A DNA stretch of 64,000 bases from DSXH01 sp037446915 (GTDB taxonomy: Bacteria; Bacteroidota; Ignavibacteria; Ignavibacteriales; Melioribacteraceae), in the NCBI GenBank assembly GCA_037446915.1, contig JBBIHP010000002.1:27604-91603 (forward strand), given 5' to 3'. The position numbers and the translations under genes are program-made. Below are positions 43,193 through 52,314 of this stretch, in pieces. The notes beneath the pieces are model-generated. The model saw only the letters and a program-made list of their open reading frames with translations, was not told where the DNA came from and searched no databases. The number at the start of each line of letters is the position of its first letter. Within the stretch, counting starts at the first letter, position 1.

Positions 43193-44617
43193 TTATTGAT
43201 TCAGTTTAGTATGATTCACTAAAACATTAATATCAAATTTTTGTTTCAAATGTTCACCTAACTTTTCAGCACAATAGACTGAGCGATGCTGTCCGCCGGT
43301 GCATCCGTAATTTATCATTAAATCTGTCCATCCTCTATGGATGTAGTTAACAACGGATTGTTCAACTAAATCGAAAGACTCTTTTAGAAATTTTACAACC
43401 TCCACTTGAGATTCAAGAAATTGCTGCACGGATTTGTCTTTCCCGGTTAGTGGTTTGTACTCATCAAGTCGGCCCGGATTTGGAATTGCGCGGCAATCGA
43501 AAACGAAACCACCTCCGTTACCGGTATAATCAACAGGAAGTTTATCCCGGTATGAAAAACTGTTTATTCGTACTGTTAACTTTTTTGTTTCGACAGATTC
43601 TTCAACCGATCCAGAAAATTTATCGGATTGAATAACTGCCAGAAGACATTTATTAAGTTCGGGGAGCTTTAGATTTATTTTCTTCTTACCAAGTATCAGT
43701 TTTAGATTGTTCACAGCAAAAGGGATGCTTGTTAAAAAGTGTGACTTACCTTCAAAATAACCTCTATATCCATAAGCACCTAACATTTGTAAAATCCTTA
43801 CAAGCACAAAAGGATAATAGTGTTTTTTAAATTTTGTGATGTCAAGTTTTTTATAGTCGAGAATAGATTCAATATAATGCTCAAAAAGGTTTTCCCTTAG
43901 TCCGTCATTAAAATTTATTTTCGAACTATAGAGAAATGAAGCCAGGTCATATTGTAAAGGACCTTTCCTTCCGCCCTGAAAATCGATGAAGTATAAATCA
44001 CCCTCCTTAATCATAATATTTCTTGAATTGAAATCGCGATACATAAAATAATTTTTATCGGCAGTAACAAGAAAGTTTGAAAAAGTATTGAAGTCATCCT
44101 CAAGTTTTTGTTCGTCGAAACTGACGCCGGATAATTTTAGGAAATAGTATTTGAAGTAATTGAGATCCCACATAATTGACTGATAATCGAAAGCCGGGCG
44201 AGGATAACATTTTGTGTAGTCAAGTCCTTTCGAAGCAATTATCTGGAAGCGAGGGAGTTCCGAAAGAGCATTTTTAATTAATTGAATTGTACCGGCAAAA
44301 TTTTCTACAGATGAATTTATTATTTGTGAATATAAAGTCGTGTCACCCAGATCTTCTACCAGGTAAATATTCTCATTTATATCATTCGAATAAATTTTTG
44401 GAACATTTAATTGGTGCTTGCGGAAATGTTTTGCCAGATATATGAATGACTGGTTTTCACGTTTGTCAGTATTATAAACAGCCAGAACCGATTTACTTTT
44501 GCTATGGATCCTGAAATATCTTCTTATAGATCCGGAAATAGGAAGGGGAGAAAATGAAACCGATTTTTCACCTGCCCACTTTTCAAAAATCTCAATTATT
44601 TTTTTTTGATTAACCAT
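43193..44617 (-). CDS. Sugar/aminoglycoside kinase-like domain fused to a RapZ C-terminal domain
   Basis: The 474-residue protein has two parts. Residues 1-330 form a phosphotransferase (APH/AmgK) domain: LVEDLGDTTLYSQI, then YRDFNSRNIMIKEGDLYFIDFQGGRKGPLQYDLASFLY with catalytic Asp and metal-binding Asn/Asp, as in the MurNAc/GlcNAc kinase AmgK. Residues about 348-474 match the RapZ C-terminal domain: VRINSFSYRDKLP, FVFDCRAIPNPGRLDEYKPLTGKDKSVQQFL, then YGCTGGQHRSVYCAEKLG. In E. coli this RapZ domain senses glucosamine-6-phosphate; the N-terminal RapZ ATPase is missing here. A fused kinase and amino-sugar-sensor fold fits cell-wall sugar recycling with the adjacent MurU-like gene. The exact substrate is inferred. 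Confidence 0.85.
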   Translation of the reverse strand: MVNQKKIIEIFEKWAGEKSVSFSPLPISGSIRRYFRIHSKSKSVLAVYNTDKRENQSFIYLAKHFRKHQLNVPKIYSNDINENIYLVEDLGDTTLYSQIINSSVENFAGTIQLIKNALSELPRFQIIASKGLDYTKCYPRPAFDYQSIMWDLNYFKYYFLKLSGVSFDEQKLEDDFNTFSNFLVTADKNYFMYRDFNSRNIMIKEGDLYFIDFQGGRKGPLQYDLASFLYSSKINFNDGLRENLFEHYIESILDYKKLDITKFKKHYYPFVLVRILQMLGAYGYRGYFEGKSHFLTSIPFAVNNLKLILGKKKINLKLPELNKCLLAVIQSDKFSGSVEESVETKKLTVRINSFSYRDKLPVDYTGNGGGFVFDCRAIPNPGRLDEYKPLTGKDKSVQQFLESQVEVVKFLKESFDLVEQSVVNYIHRGWTDLMINYGCTGGQHRSVYCAEKLGEHLKQKFDINVLVNHTKLNQ

Positions 44618-44620
44618 AAA

Positions 44621-44863
44621 TCATTCGTTTATAATTTCCGGTGGATTAAAGTACCATTCGATTCTTGAGCATTGAGTACATATCATTGCAGAAGCAGTTT
44701 TATTTGCCCAGTCGAAACCGAAGAATGTCATTGCCGTAGTATTTAATAAAACATCACGCACTTCAAATTTGTCGTTGCCGCAATTAGGACAGGTAATTTT
44801 TTTACCCATGTTTCTGTATGAAGCGATTAAGGGATTTTTCGATTGCTTATCAAACCAACCCAT
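44621..44863 (-). CDS. Small zinc-ribbon protein
   Basis: The 80-residue cytosolic protein has CPNC (about 25-28) and CTQC (about 62-65) knuckles that would bind one zinc, and a hydrophobic middle (LLNTTAMTFFGFDWANKT). It starts MGWFDKQSKNPLIASYRNMG and has no other recognised domain. It lies 3 nt before the kinase-RapZ fusion, so it should be co-transcribed and translationally linked with it. Its role is unknown; zinc ribbons of this kind often bind nucleic acid or protein partners. Confidence 0.68.
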   Translation of the reverse strand: MGWFDKQSKNPLIASYRNMGKKITCPNCGNDKFEVRDVLLNTTAMTFFGFDWANKTASAMICTQCSRIEWYFNPPEIINE

Positions 44864-44932
44864 TTGCTACTCCAGTTAAAATAGTTTTATCCTGGGGGGA
44901 AATCTTATTTCCCCGCAAGAAAAATTAATGTG

Positions 44933-46492
44933 TTAAAATCTTGGTCTTCTAGGTCTCTCTTCGTTCGGATCGAAATATTTACGCGGTAGTTTTTCATCGC
45001 GCATTGCAGCATTATAAACGAATGCAGCCATAATAACAGCAGACTGCATTAAATCTCCACGCATCGCCAAATCATAAACATCCATATTCGAGTGGTGAGT
45101 TCTTGTATCGTAATGAATTTCATCCTGGATAAACTGGAAGCCCGGTAATCCGGCACCATCAAATGATTGATGATCTGTTCCGCCGGTATTTCTAACTGTA
45201 ACAGTTGTTGCGCCAAGACTATGAAATGGTTTTAACCATTCTTCAAAAATTGGGGCAACAGCTTCATTACCCTGAGTATAAATTCCTCTAATTTTTCCTG
45301 TTCCGTTATCGTAGTTAAAGTAAGCAGAGAATTTATCATAGTCAGGTTTCTTCTCTTTTTTATCTCTATCGAAAAAATGATTTTTAACATATTCCCGCGA
45401 ACCAATAAGACCAACTTCTTCGGCGTCCCACATAGCAATTCTGATCGTTCTTTTAGGTTGAACACCAATTGCTTTTAGAATTCTTACAGCTTCTAATGCA
45501 ACAGCGCATCCGGATGAATTATCTGTAGCGCCGGTTCCGGCATGCCATGTATCGAAGTGGCCACCCAGCATAACGATTTCATCTTTCAATTTTTTATCTG
45601 TTCCCGGTATCTCAGCAATTACATTATAACCGAGCGAATCGCTTTCTACAAAATTTGCCTGGTATTCCATTTCCAGTTTAACAGGAATATTTTGTTTTAG
45701 TATTCTAACAATTCTATTATATTGTTCTACGGCCATTACAACCTGAGGAATTGATTTGGGAGAACCTTTGCGGTATGAACCGCCGCTCTGAACGAATATT
45801 GTACCGTATCTTCCCTGAGCCGGTTCAACAGTAACAGCAGCACCTTCCTGCTCAAGAAATGCAGATATCGATTGTCTTAATCTGTTACGTGCTATAAATT
45901 CTTCCATCCTGTTAGCAAACGGAGATCTTGCACCCGGTTCCGGAAGCATCTGCAACTCTTTAAGTTCCTGTTCGGTATATCTTTTTGCATCAGGTTCGAA
46001 TGATGTTGTTAATTCCTGTTCACCTTGCATAAATACTATTGCATCCTTAAGCTTGCCTTTGAATTGCTGAAGGTCTTCCTCTTTTTTAATATCCATTAAA
46101 ACCGGATTGCCTTCAATCATTCCATTAAATCCGGAAGTCCATGCTTTAGGATATCCTATAATCGGCATGTACTGAGGTTCGGTCATTGCAAAGTAGAATT
46201 TCTTTAGTTCCCATCCGCGTCCTAATGTACCAAATGGTTCCATTTTGGAATTTTGTAAACCGAGTTCGTTTAATTTATTTACAACCCATTTACCGGCTTC
46301 TCTATATTGATTCGATCCGGCAAGACGGGGAGAATATACGTCCGTAAGAAAACTTAAATACTCCATAACTTTGGAATTTTCAAGTCCTTCTCTTTTGATC
46401 CGTTGCATAACCTGGGGATCTATTTTCTCCTGTGCAAGAGACGTGAAGCAAATGAAGAGGAATAAGAATAGGAAAAAAGATTTTTTAAACAT
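44933..46492 (-). CDS. Secreted M28-family metallopeptidase
   Basis: The 519-residue protein has a Sec signal (residues 1-20, SLAQ) followed by a long N-terminal half with a PA-like insert. The catalytic domain has co-catalytic zinc ligands in the M28 order: LGGHFDTWH (His), GATDNSSG (bridging Asp), WDAEEVGLIGS (Glu pair), YFNYDNG (Asp) and DTRTHHSNMDVYD (His). It should be a periplasmic aminopeptidase or glutamate carboxypeptidase-type enzyme that processes imported or cell-wall peptides. It follows a DinB-fold gene by 13 nt in the same direction. Confidence 0.9.
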   Translation of the reverse strand: MFKKSFFLFLFLFICFTSLAQEKIDPQVMQRIKREGLENSKVMEYLSFLTDVYSPRLAGSNQYREAGKWVVNKLNELGLQNSKMEPFGTLGRGWELKKFYFAMTEPQYMPIIGYPKAWTSGFNGMIEGNPVLMDIKKEEDLQQFKGKLKDAIVFMQGEQELTTSFEPDAKRYTEQELKELQMLPEPGARSPFANRMEEFIARNRLRQSISAFLEQEGAAVTVEPAQGRYGTIFVQSGGSYRKGSPKSIPQVVMAVEQYNRIVRILKQNIPVKLEMEYQANFVESDSLGYNVIAEIPGTDKKLKDEIVMLGGHFDTWHAGTGATDNSSGCAVALEAVRILKAIGVQPKRTIRIAMWDAEEVGLIGSREYVKNHFFDRDKKEKKPDYDKFSAYFNYDNGTGKIRGIYTQGNEAVAPIFEEWLKPFHSLGATTVTVRNTGGTDHQSFDGAGLPGFQFIQDEIHYDTRTHHSNMDVYDLAMRGDLMQSAVIMAAFVYNAAMRDEKLPRKYFDPNEERPRRPRF

Positions 46493-46505
46493 GACAGCCT
46501 CAAAT

Positions 46506-46976
46506 TTATTGTGAAAGAAATTTTTCTATTTGCCTTCTGTGGCGAAGTATATGAACTATAGCATGTTCGAACATCATTTCGATATCATACAATCCCCATT
46601 TTGTCTGCTGGCGGGTAGCAAGAATTTGATCGTCGGAAAGATTCCAGAATCCTTCAATTGAGTTTGCAGTAAATGTTAATACTTTGTTAAGGGCTCTTAC
46701 GGCATCGTTTGTGTTTTCGATTATGAATTCAGGTTTAACAGGAACTATAGCTAAAAAAATTCTTATCTGGTTAGCGTATCTGTAAGCAGCATCTATAACA
46801 TGATTCATGATAGTTTTGATTGATCTGCAATCTTCATCGTTAGTTTTAGGATCATAGATGAAATTAAATTTATCTGCGGGTAATTTTTCTAAGAGGTTTT
46901 TCAAATCGGAAGCAGCGCGTTCATATTCGTCCATTAATGCACCAATAGAACCGGTACGGAAATTTTTTTTATTCAT
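46506..46976 (-). CDS. DinB-superfamily protein
   Basis: The 156-residue protein has a helix bundle with His in IKTIMNHVIDAAYRYANQIR and the paired His of MMFEHAIVHILRHRRQIEKFL, the layout of the DinB/DUF664 metal site. The N-terminus (SIGALMDEYERAASDLKNLLEKLP) is a typical first helix. The fold is the same as that of the 161-residue protein at 41957-42442, but the sequences are clearly different. It is 52 nt downstream of metH and 13 nt before the M28 peptidase gene. Function is unknown beyond a probable metal-dependent transferase. Confidence 0.8.
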   Translation of the reverse strand: MNKKNFRTGSIGALMDEYERAASDLKNLLEKLPADKFNFIYDPKTNDEDCRSIKTIMNHVIDAAYRYANQIRIFLAIVPVKPEFIIENTNDAVRALNKVLTFTANSIEGFWNLSDDQILATRQQTKWGLYDIEMMFEHAIVHILRHRRQIEKFLSQ

Positions 46977-47028
46977 TGTAATAGCTATTACCTGTTAAAT
47001 ACCGCTGACCGAAAATAGTAAATTATTT

Positions 47029-50000
47029 TCAATCGCTCCCGTCATAATTCAAAATTGGACGGAGCCATTTCTCTGCTTCCTTAATGCTGATTCCTTTACG
47101 CTTTCTATAGTCGTCAACCTGGTCTTTACTAACTTTACCGACAGAAAAAAATTTTGATTCAGGATGCGCAAAATAGAGTCCGCATACCGAAGCTGCGGGA
47201 TACATTGCAAGACTTTCGGTAAGACTAATGGCAACTTTATTTTTCACATCGAGCAATTTCCAGATAGTCAGTTTTTCCGAATGATCCGGTTGAGCAGAAT
47301 AACCGGGCGCTGGTCTAATCCCGGTATATTTTTCATGGATTAAATCTTCATTAGAAAAATTCTCACCGGTTGAATATCCCCAGATTTCTTTCCGGACTTT
47401 CTCATGCAGATATTCTGCAAATGCTTCGGCCAGCCGGTCGGCAATTGCTTTTGTCATTATTACATTATAATCATCGTGCTCAATTGTATACTTTTCTATA
47501 AGTGCTTCAATTCCAATTCCGGTTGTAACTGCAAACATTCCTATGTAATCCTTAACACCTGAGTTTTTTGGTGCGATATAATCTGCCAGAGCAATGTTAG
47601 GTATGTCTTTCGATTTTATGATTTGCTGGCGAAGTGTGTGTAAAGTTGCAAGAATTCCACTTCGGTTTTCATCGGAATAAATTTCTATATCATCATCAAA
47701 TGAATTAGCCGGGAAGAGACCAACAATTCCATTTGCGGCAAGTAACTTATCATTTATAATTTTATCGAGAAGAGAATTAGCATCGTTATAGATTTTTTTT
47801 GCTTCATCACCATAATTAGTGTCATTAAATATTTCGGGAAATTTTCCTTTCAATTCCCATGTAGAAAAGAAAGGAGTCCAGTCGATATACTTTCTAATTA
47901 TAGATAGATCTACATTTTTTAAAACAGTAGCACCGGGATTGTTTGGTTTATGCGGTTTTACATTTTCCCAATTCAGATTGAGCTTATTTTTTCTTGCTTC
48001 ATCTAAAGATAAATATTCCCTAACGGTTTTTCTCTTTTTATGTTCAATGCGGAGTTTTTCGTATTCATCTTTTATTCCATCCTGGAATTTTGATTTGTTC
48101 TCACTCAATAAATTACTTACAACGTTAACGCTTTTAGAAGCGTCGAGAACATGAACAGTTGAATGGGAATATTCCGGTGCAATTTTAACAGCGGTATGAA
48201 TGCGGGAAGTAGTTGCGCCTCCAATTAGTAGCGGAATCTGCAAACCGATTCTTTCCATCTCCTTTGCTACATGAACCATTTCATCCAGGGAGGGAGTAAT
48301 TAAACCGCTCAGACCGATTACATCAACTTTTTTCTCGATTGCAGTCGAAATTATTTTATCCGATGGAACCATTACACCAAGGTCAATCACATCATAATTA
48401 TTGCATCCTAAAACTACACCGACAATATTTTTGCCAATATCATGAACATCACCTTTAACAGTAGCAAGCAATACCGTAGGTACAGATTTAACAGAATCGT
48501 TTTTCAAGTTTTGCTTTTCGAGATGCGGAATTAAAACGGCTACGGCTTTTTTCATTACTCGCGCACTTTTTACAACTTGTGGTAAAAACATTTTACCGGA
48601 ACCGAATAGATCACCAACCACATTCATTCCGTCCATTAGCGGACCTTCAATTATTTGTAGAACTGAAGAGTACACTTTAATAGCTTCTTCAGAATCCTTC
48701 TCAATGTAATCAGTAATTCCATTTATAAGTGCGTATTTTAATCTTTCATTTATGGGAAGTAATCTCCATTCGTCGGACTTCTTTTCGGTTTTTTCCTGTT
48801 GAACAATTTTATTAGCATATTCCACCAAACGTTCGGTTGCATCTGTTTTACGGTTTAAAAGAACATCCTCAACCAGTTCTAATAATTCTTTTGGAATCTC
48901 TTCATAAACAGCAAGCTGTCCGGCGTTTATAATGCCCATATCCATTCCGGATTCAATGGCATGATATAAGAAAGCCGAGTGCATCGCTTCTCGTACTAAA
49001 TCGTTACCTCTGAACGAGAAAGAAACATTGCTAACACCACCGCTCACTTTTGCATAAGGGAGATTCTTCTTAATCCATTTTGTTGCTTCAAAATAATTTA
49101 TAGCATATTTATTATGTTCTTCTATTCCTGTTGCAACTGCAAAAATATTCGGGTCGAAAATTATATCCTGTGGTGGAAAGCCGACTTCTTCAGTTAAAAT
49201 TTTGTATGCACGTTCGCAGATTTTAATTTTTCTTTCAAGAGTATCCGCCTGACCTTCTTCATCAAATGCCATAACAATTACTGCAGCCCCATACATTAAT
49301 ATTTTGCGTGCATGATCTTTAAATATTTCTTCCCCTTCCTTTAAAGAAATTGAATTAACAATTCCTTTTCCTTGCAGACATTTTAACCCGGCTTCAATAA
49401 CGCTCCATTTAGATGAGTCGAGCATAATTGGTACTCTTGCAATATCCGGTTCGGCTGCCAAAAGGTTTAAAAATTTTGTCATCGTTTCTTCGGAATTGAT
49501 AAGCCCTTCATCCATATTCACATCTAAAATCTGTGCGCCATTCTCAACCTGTTCACGAGCGACTGTTAATGCCTCATCAAAATTTTCTTCTTTAATCAAC
49601 CGGGCGAATTTTTTTGATCCTGTTACATTAGTTCTTTCGCCAACGTTTATAAAATTTGAATCGGGTCTGAATATTAATGGTTCTAATCCGCTTAACTTAA
49701 GTAGTGGTTGAACAACCGGAATTTTTCTCGGTTTATACTTTAGTGCAATTTCAGAGAAGTATTTTATATGTTCCGGAGTAGTGCCGCAGCAGCCGCCAAT
49801 TATATTAACGTATCCTTCTTTTAGATAATCTTCTAATACTGATGACATCGATAAAGGAGTTTCATCATAGCCGCCAAACTCATTAGGCAAACCGGCATTA
49901 GGATACAAACTTACAAATGTGTTGGATATTTGTGACAATTCTGAAATAAACGATCTCATCTGCGATGCACCGAGCGAACAATTTAATCCTACGCTTAATA

Positions 50001-50721
50001 ATTTTTTTGTATGTGCAACGGAAATATAAAATGCCTCCGTATTCTGACCTGATAGAGTTCTGCCACTCATATCTATAATAGATCCGGAAATCATGATTGG
50101 TAATTCTTGACCGGTTTCTTTCATTAATTCCATTAAGCCGAATAGTGCAGCTTTGGAATTTAGTGTGTCTATTATTGTCTCTACCAATAATATGTCGGCA
50201 CCGCCATCTATAAGACCTCTTGCTTGTTCTTTGTAAGCATCTTTCATGTAATCAAATGTTACGGCTCTAAACCCGGCGTCCATTACATCGGGAGAAAGCG
50301 AAAGAGTTTTGTTGGTAGGACCCAATGCACCGGCAACGAATCTTGGTTTAACCGGGTTTTTCTTTGTGAATTCAACAGCAGCTTCTTTAGCAATTTTTGT
50401 TGCATGGAAGTTAATCTCATAGACGAGGTTTTCAGTTTGATAATCTGCCTGGGAAATTGAATTAGCATTAAACGTATTTGTTTCAATTATATCCGAACCT
50501 GCTTCTAGATATTGACGGTGAATATTTTTAATGATGTCCGGTTGTGTTAGAACCAGTAGGTCGTTGTTCCCTTTAATTTCTACCGGATGGTCTTTAAACT
50601 TTTCTCCGCGGAATTGTTCTTCAGAAAGTTTATGCCGCTGAATTAGTGTTCCCATCGCGCCATCGAGAACTAAAATTCTTTCACTTAAAATTGATTTGAT
50701 ATAGGAAAAATTGCTGCTCAT
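47029..50721 (-). CDS. metH: Cobalamin-dependent methionine synthase
   Basis: The 1230-residue enzyme carries all four MetH modules. The homocysteine domain (1-325) has zinc Cys in GLNCSLGASQM and GGCCGTTPEHI. The methyltetrahydrofolate TIM barrel (about 345-610) starts RPDSNFINVGERTNVTGSKKF. The cobalamin cap and Rossmann domain (about 640-880) has the axial His760 in GDVHDIGKNIVG. The reactivation domain (about 890-1225) ends with RPAPGYSAQPDHSEK and YPAASVCGLYFAHPESKFFSVGK. It methylates homocysteine with 5-methyl-THF via methylcobalamin. Length and motif order are normal, and no cobalamin or SAM riboswitch was seen in the short leader. Confidence 0.95.
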   Translation of the reverse strand: MSSNFSYIKSILSERILVLDGAMGTLIQRHKLSEEQFRGEKFKDHPVEIKGNNDLLVLTQPDIIKNIHRQYLEAGSDIIETNTFNANSISQADYQTENLVYEINFHATKIAKEAAVEFTKKNPVKPRFVAGALGPTNKTLSLSPDVMDAGFRAVTFDYMKDAYKEQARGLIDGGADILLVETIIDTLNSKAALFGLMELMKETGQELPIMISGSIIDMSGRTLSGQNTEAFYISVAHTKKLLSVGLNCSLGASQMRSFISELSQISNTFVSLYPNAGLPNEFGGYDETPLSMSSVLEDYLKEGYVNIIGGCCGTTPEHIKYFSEIALKYKPRKIPVVQPLLKLSGLEPLIFRPDSNFINVGERTNVTGSKKFARLIKEENFDEALTVAREQVENGAQILDVNMDEGLINSEETMTKFLNLLAAEPDIARVPIMLDSSKWSVIEAGLKCLQGKGIVNSISLKEGEEIFKDHARKILMYGAAVIVMAFDEEGQADTLERKIKICERAYKILTEEVGFPPQDIIFDPNIFAVATGIEEHNKYAINYFEATKWIKKNLPYAKVSGGVSNVSFSFRGNDLVREAMHSAFLYHAIESGMDMGIINAGQLAVYEEIPKELLELVEDVLLNRKTDATERLVEYANKIVQQEKTEKKSDEWRLLPINERLKYALINGITDYIEKDSEEAIKVYSSVLQIIEGPLMDGMNVVGDLFGSGKMFLPQVVKSARVMKKAVAVLIPHLEKQNLKNDSVKSVPTVLLATVKGDVHDIGKNIVGVVLGCNNYDVIDLGVMVPSDKIISTAIEKKVDVIGLSGLITPSLDEMVHVAKEMERIGLQIPLLIGGATTSRIHTAVKIAPEYSHSTVHVLDASKSVNVVSNLLSENKSKFQDGIKDEYEKLRIEHKKRKTVREYLSLDEARKNKLNLNWENVKPHKPNNPGATVLKNVDLSIIRKYIDWTPFFSTWELKGKFPEIFNDTNYGDEAKKIYNDANSLLDKIINDKLLAANGIVGLFPANSFDDDIEIYSDENRSGILATLHTLRQQIIKSKDIPNIALADYIAPKNSGVKDYIGMFAVTTGIGIEALIEKYTIEHDDYNVIMTKAIADRLAEAFAEYLHEKVRKEIWGYSTGENFSNEDLIHEKYTGIRPAPGYSAQPDHSEKLTIWKLLDVKNKVAISLTESLAMYPAASVCGLYFAHPESKFFSVGKVSKDQVDDYRKRKGISIKEAEKWLRPILNYDGSD

Positions 50722-50792
50722 ATCGGGTTAAACCTTTTTATCCCTTTCTATTAGTTAATTATTCTTATGAACTTTTTATACTTCATGGTTAA

Positions 50793-50852
50793 GATCAAGA
50801 GCATGATCAAGAGCATGATCAAGAACATGAGTATGATCAAGAGCATGAGTAT
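50793..50852. repeat. 12-bp tandem repeat between metH and hldD
   Basis: Four units of GATCAAGAGCAT (one with GAACAT) plus two GAGTAT half-units are packed into about 60 bp. Frames through it give either KSMIKSMIKN or DQEHDQEHEY patterns, but the second is preceded directly by a stop and neither looks like a real protein. It lies in the 232-nt divergent region and contains repeated TGATCA (Dam/Sau3A-like) palindromes. It is not a CRISPR: units are too short and have no spacers. Confidence 0.75.
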
Positions 50853-50953
50853 AAAATCAAGTAAATATATTTATCAGAAAAATATAGAAGCTTTGATTCA
50901 AATTATAGTTATACTTAACTTTCGTTCAAATATAATAAATAAAAGAGAAGTTT

Positions 50954-51937
50954 ATGATAGTTGTTACCGGAGGAGCAGGATTTATTGGAAGCGCCATTGT
51001 ATGGAAGCTAAATAGAATGGGGATCGATAAAATTATTGTTGTTGATGAACTTGGCAAAGATGATAAGTGGAAAAACCTCTTGGGTCTTAGCTACGAGGAT
51101 TTTATTCACAAAGACGACTTTATTGCAATGGTATTGAACTGTAATGTTCCTTTTAAAATTACCAACATTATTCACATGGGCGCATGTTCATCAACTACTG
51201 AAAAAGATGCAGATTATCTGATGGATAATAATGTTCATTACTCACAAGAGCTTGCCAAGTATTCGCTTGCTAATGGAATCCGCTTTATTTATGCTTCGTC
51301 AGCTGCCACTTACGGAGATGGATCTAATGGATACGAAGACGATGATTCCTCCCTTAACAATCTCCATCCGTTAAATATGTACGGTTATTCCAAACATATT
51401 TTTGATACCTGGATTAAACGAAACGGTCTTACTGATAAAGTTGTTGGGCTGAAATTTTTTAATGTGTACGGACCTAACGAGTATCATAAAGGTGATATGC
51501 GCAGTGTTGTTCATAAAGCTTTTGAACAGGTACGAGATACGGGTAAAGTGAAGTTATTCAAATCATACAAACCGGAATTTAAAGACGGCGAACAGAAGCG
51601 CGACTTTATTTATGTTAAAGATGCGGTTGAAATGACACTTCATTTTTTTGAGCATAAAAATCATAATGGTCTTTATAATATTGGAACCGGTCGTGCTCAA
51701 ACATGGCTCGATCTGGTCAATGCTGTTTTTGAAGCGTTAAATAAACCTGTTAATATCGAATTTATTGATATGCCGGAAGAAATTAAAAGTAAGTATCAAT
51801 ATTTTACCGAAGCAGACACAACTAAAATTAAACTTACAGGTTACGATAAAAAAATTATGAATCTAAGAGAAGGTGTAGGTGACTATATAAAAAATTACCT
51901 GTTGAAAAATCAATATTTGGGTTTAACATCAGAATAA
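50954..51937 (+). CDS. hldD: ADP-L-glycero-D-manno-heptose 6-epimerase
   Basis: The 327-residue NAD(P)-dependent short-chain epimerase opens with MIVVTGGAGFIGSAIVWKLN (GXXGXXG) and has the SDR catalytic YGYSKHIFD (Tyr-XXX-Lys). HldD-specific stretches are NIIHMGACSSTTEKDADYLM and the KLFKSYKPEFKDGEQKRDFIYVKD loop. It converts ADP-D-glycero- to ADP-L-glycero-D-manno-heptose, the last step in making the heptose donor for LPS core, and so links to the GT9 heptosyltransferase-type gene in this window. Three further plus-strand genes follow at 5-17 nt spacing. Confidence 0.95.
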   Translation: MIVVTGGAGFIGSAIVWKLNRMGIDKIIVVDELGKDDKWKNLLGLSYEDFIHKDDFIAMVLNCNVPFKITNIIHMGACSSTTEKDADYLMDNNVHYSQELAKYSLANGIRFIYASSAATYGDGSNGYEDDDSSLNNLHPLNMYGYSKHIFDTWIKRNGLTDKVVGLKFFNVYGPNEYHKGDMRSVVHKAFEQVRDTGKVKLFKSYKPEFKDGEQKRDFIYVKDAVEMTLHFFEHKNHNGLYNIGTGRAQTWLDLVNAVFEALNKPVNIEFIDMPEEIKSKYQYFTEADTTKIKLTGYDKKIMNLREGVGDYIKNYLLKNQYLGLTSE

Positions 51938-51949
51938 TCCGGAGGCAAG

Positions 51950-52297
51950 TTGATTAAAGATACAACCCGCGGCGAATTTAGAAAGCGTTTATATTTTCTA
52001 ACCCTCAAACTAATTGAATTTATCGATCACCTTCCGAAAGACAATGTTTCATTAAAAATGGCTGATGAACTTTTCAGCAGCGGAACAAGTGTTATTAGTA
52101 ATTATATTGATGCTACCGCTGCCGCATCTAAAAAAGAGTTGAAAGACTATACTCTTGCTGCGGTTAAGTTTGCAAATGAATGTAAACTATGGCTTGCACT
52201 TGTCCGGGATAGTAAACGCGCAAAACCGGAAAAAGTAAGATGGTTTCTTGAAGAACTCGATGATATTTCTAAATTACTTACCGATTCAGTTAAATAA
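51950..52297 (+). CDS. Four-helix-bundle protein (23S rRNA-intervening-sequence type)
   Basis: It starts at TTG 51950, supported by CCGGAGG 6 nt upstream. The 115-residue protein is mostly helical, with the family pattern FRKRLYFLTLKLIEFIDHLP, MADELFSSGTSVISNYIDATAAASKKELKDY and the C-terminal ARKW-type helix WFLEELDDISKLL. It is a member of the four-helix-bundle family found both as stand-alone genes and inside rRNA intervening sequences. Here it is stand-alone behind hldD (12 nt). Its role is unknown. Confidence 0.85.
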   Translation: MIKDTTRGEFRKRLYFLTLKLIEFIDHLPKDNVSLKMADELFSSGTSVISNYIDATAAASKKELKDYTLAAVKFANECKLWLALVRDSKRAKPEKVRWFLEELDDISKLLTDSVK

Positions 52298-52314
52298 AAT
52301 TATTGAACAGCGAA

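Noticed and set aside
44896..44914. Hairpin GGGGAAAT-CTT-ATTTCCCC downstream of the zinc-ribbon gene start
   Set aside because: It is a perfect stem but has no T run on either strand, so it is not called a terminator.
50793..50852. CRISPR array
   Set aside because: Units are 12 bp, contiguous and without spacers, and no cas gene is present.
50767..51015. Plus-strand ORF of 82 codons across the 12-bp repeats before hldD
   Set aside because: Its low-complexity KSMIK pattern comes from the tandem repeat, it overlaps the hldD start in another frame, and it has no Shine-Dalgarno.
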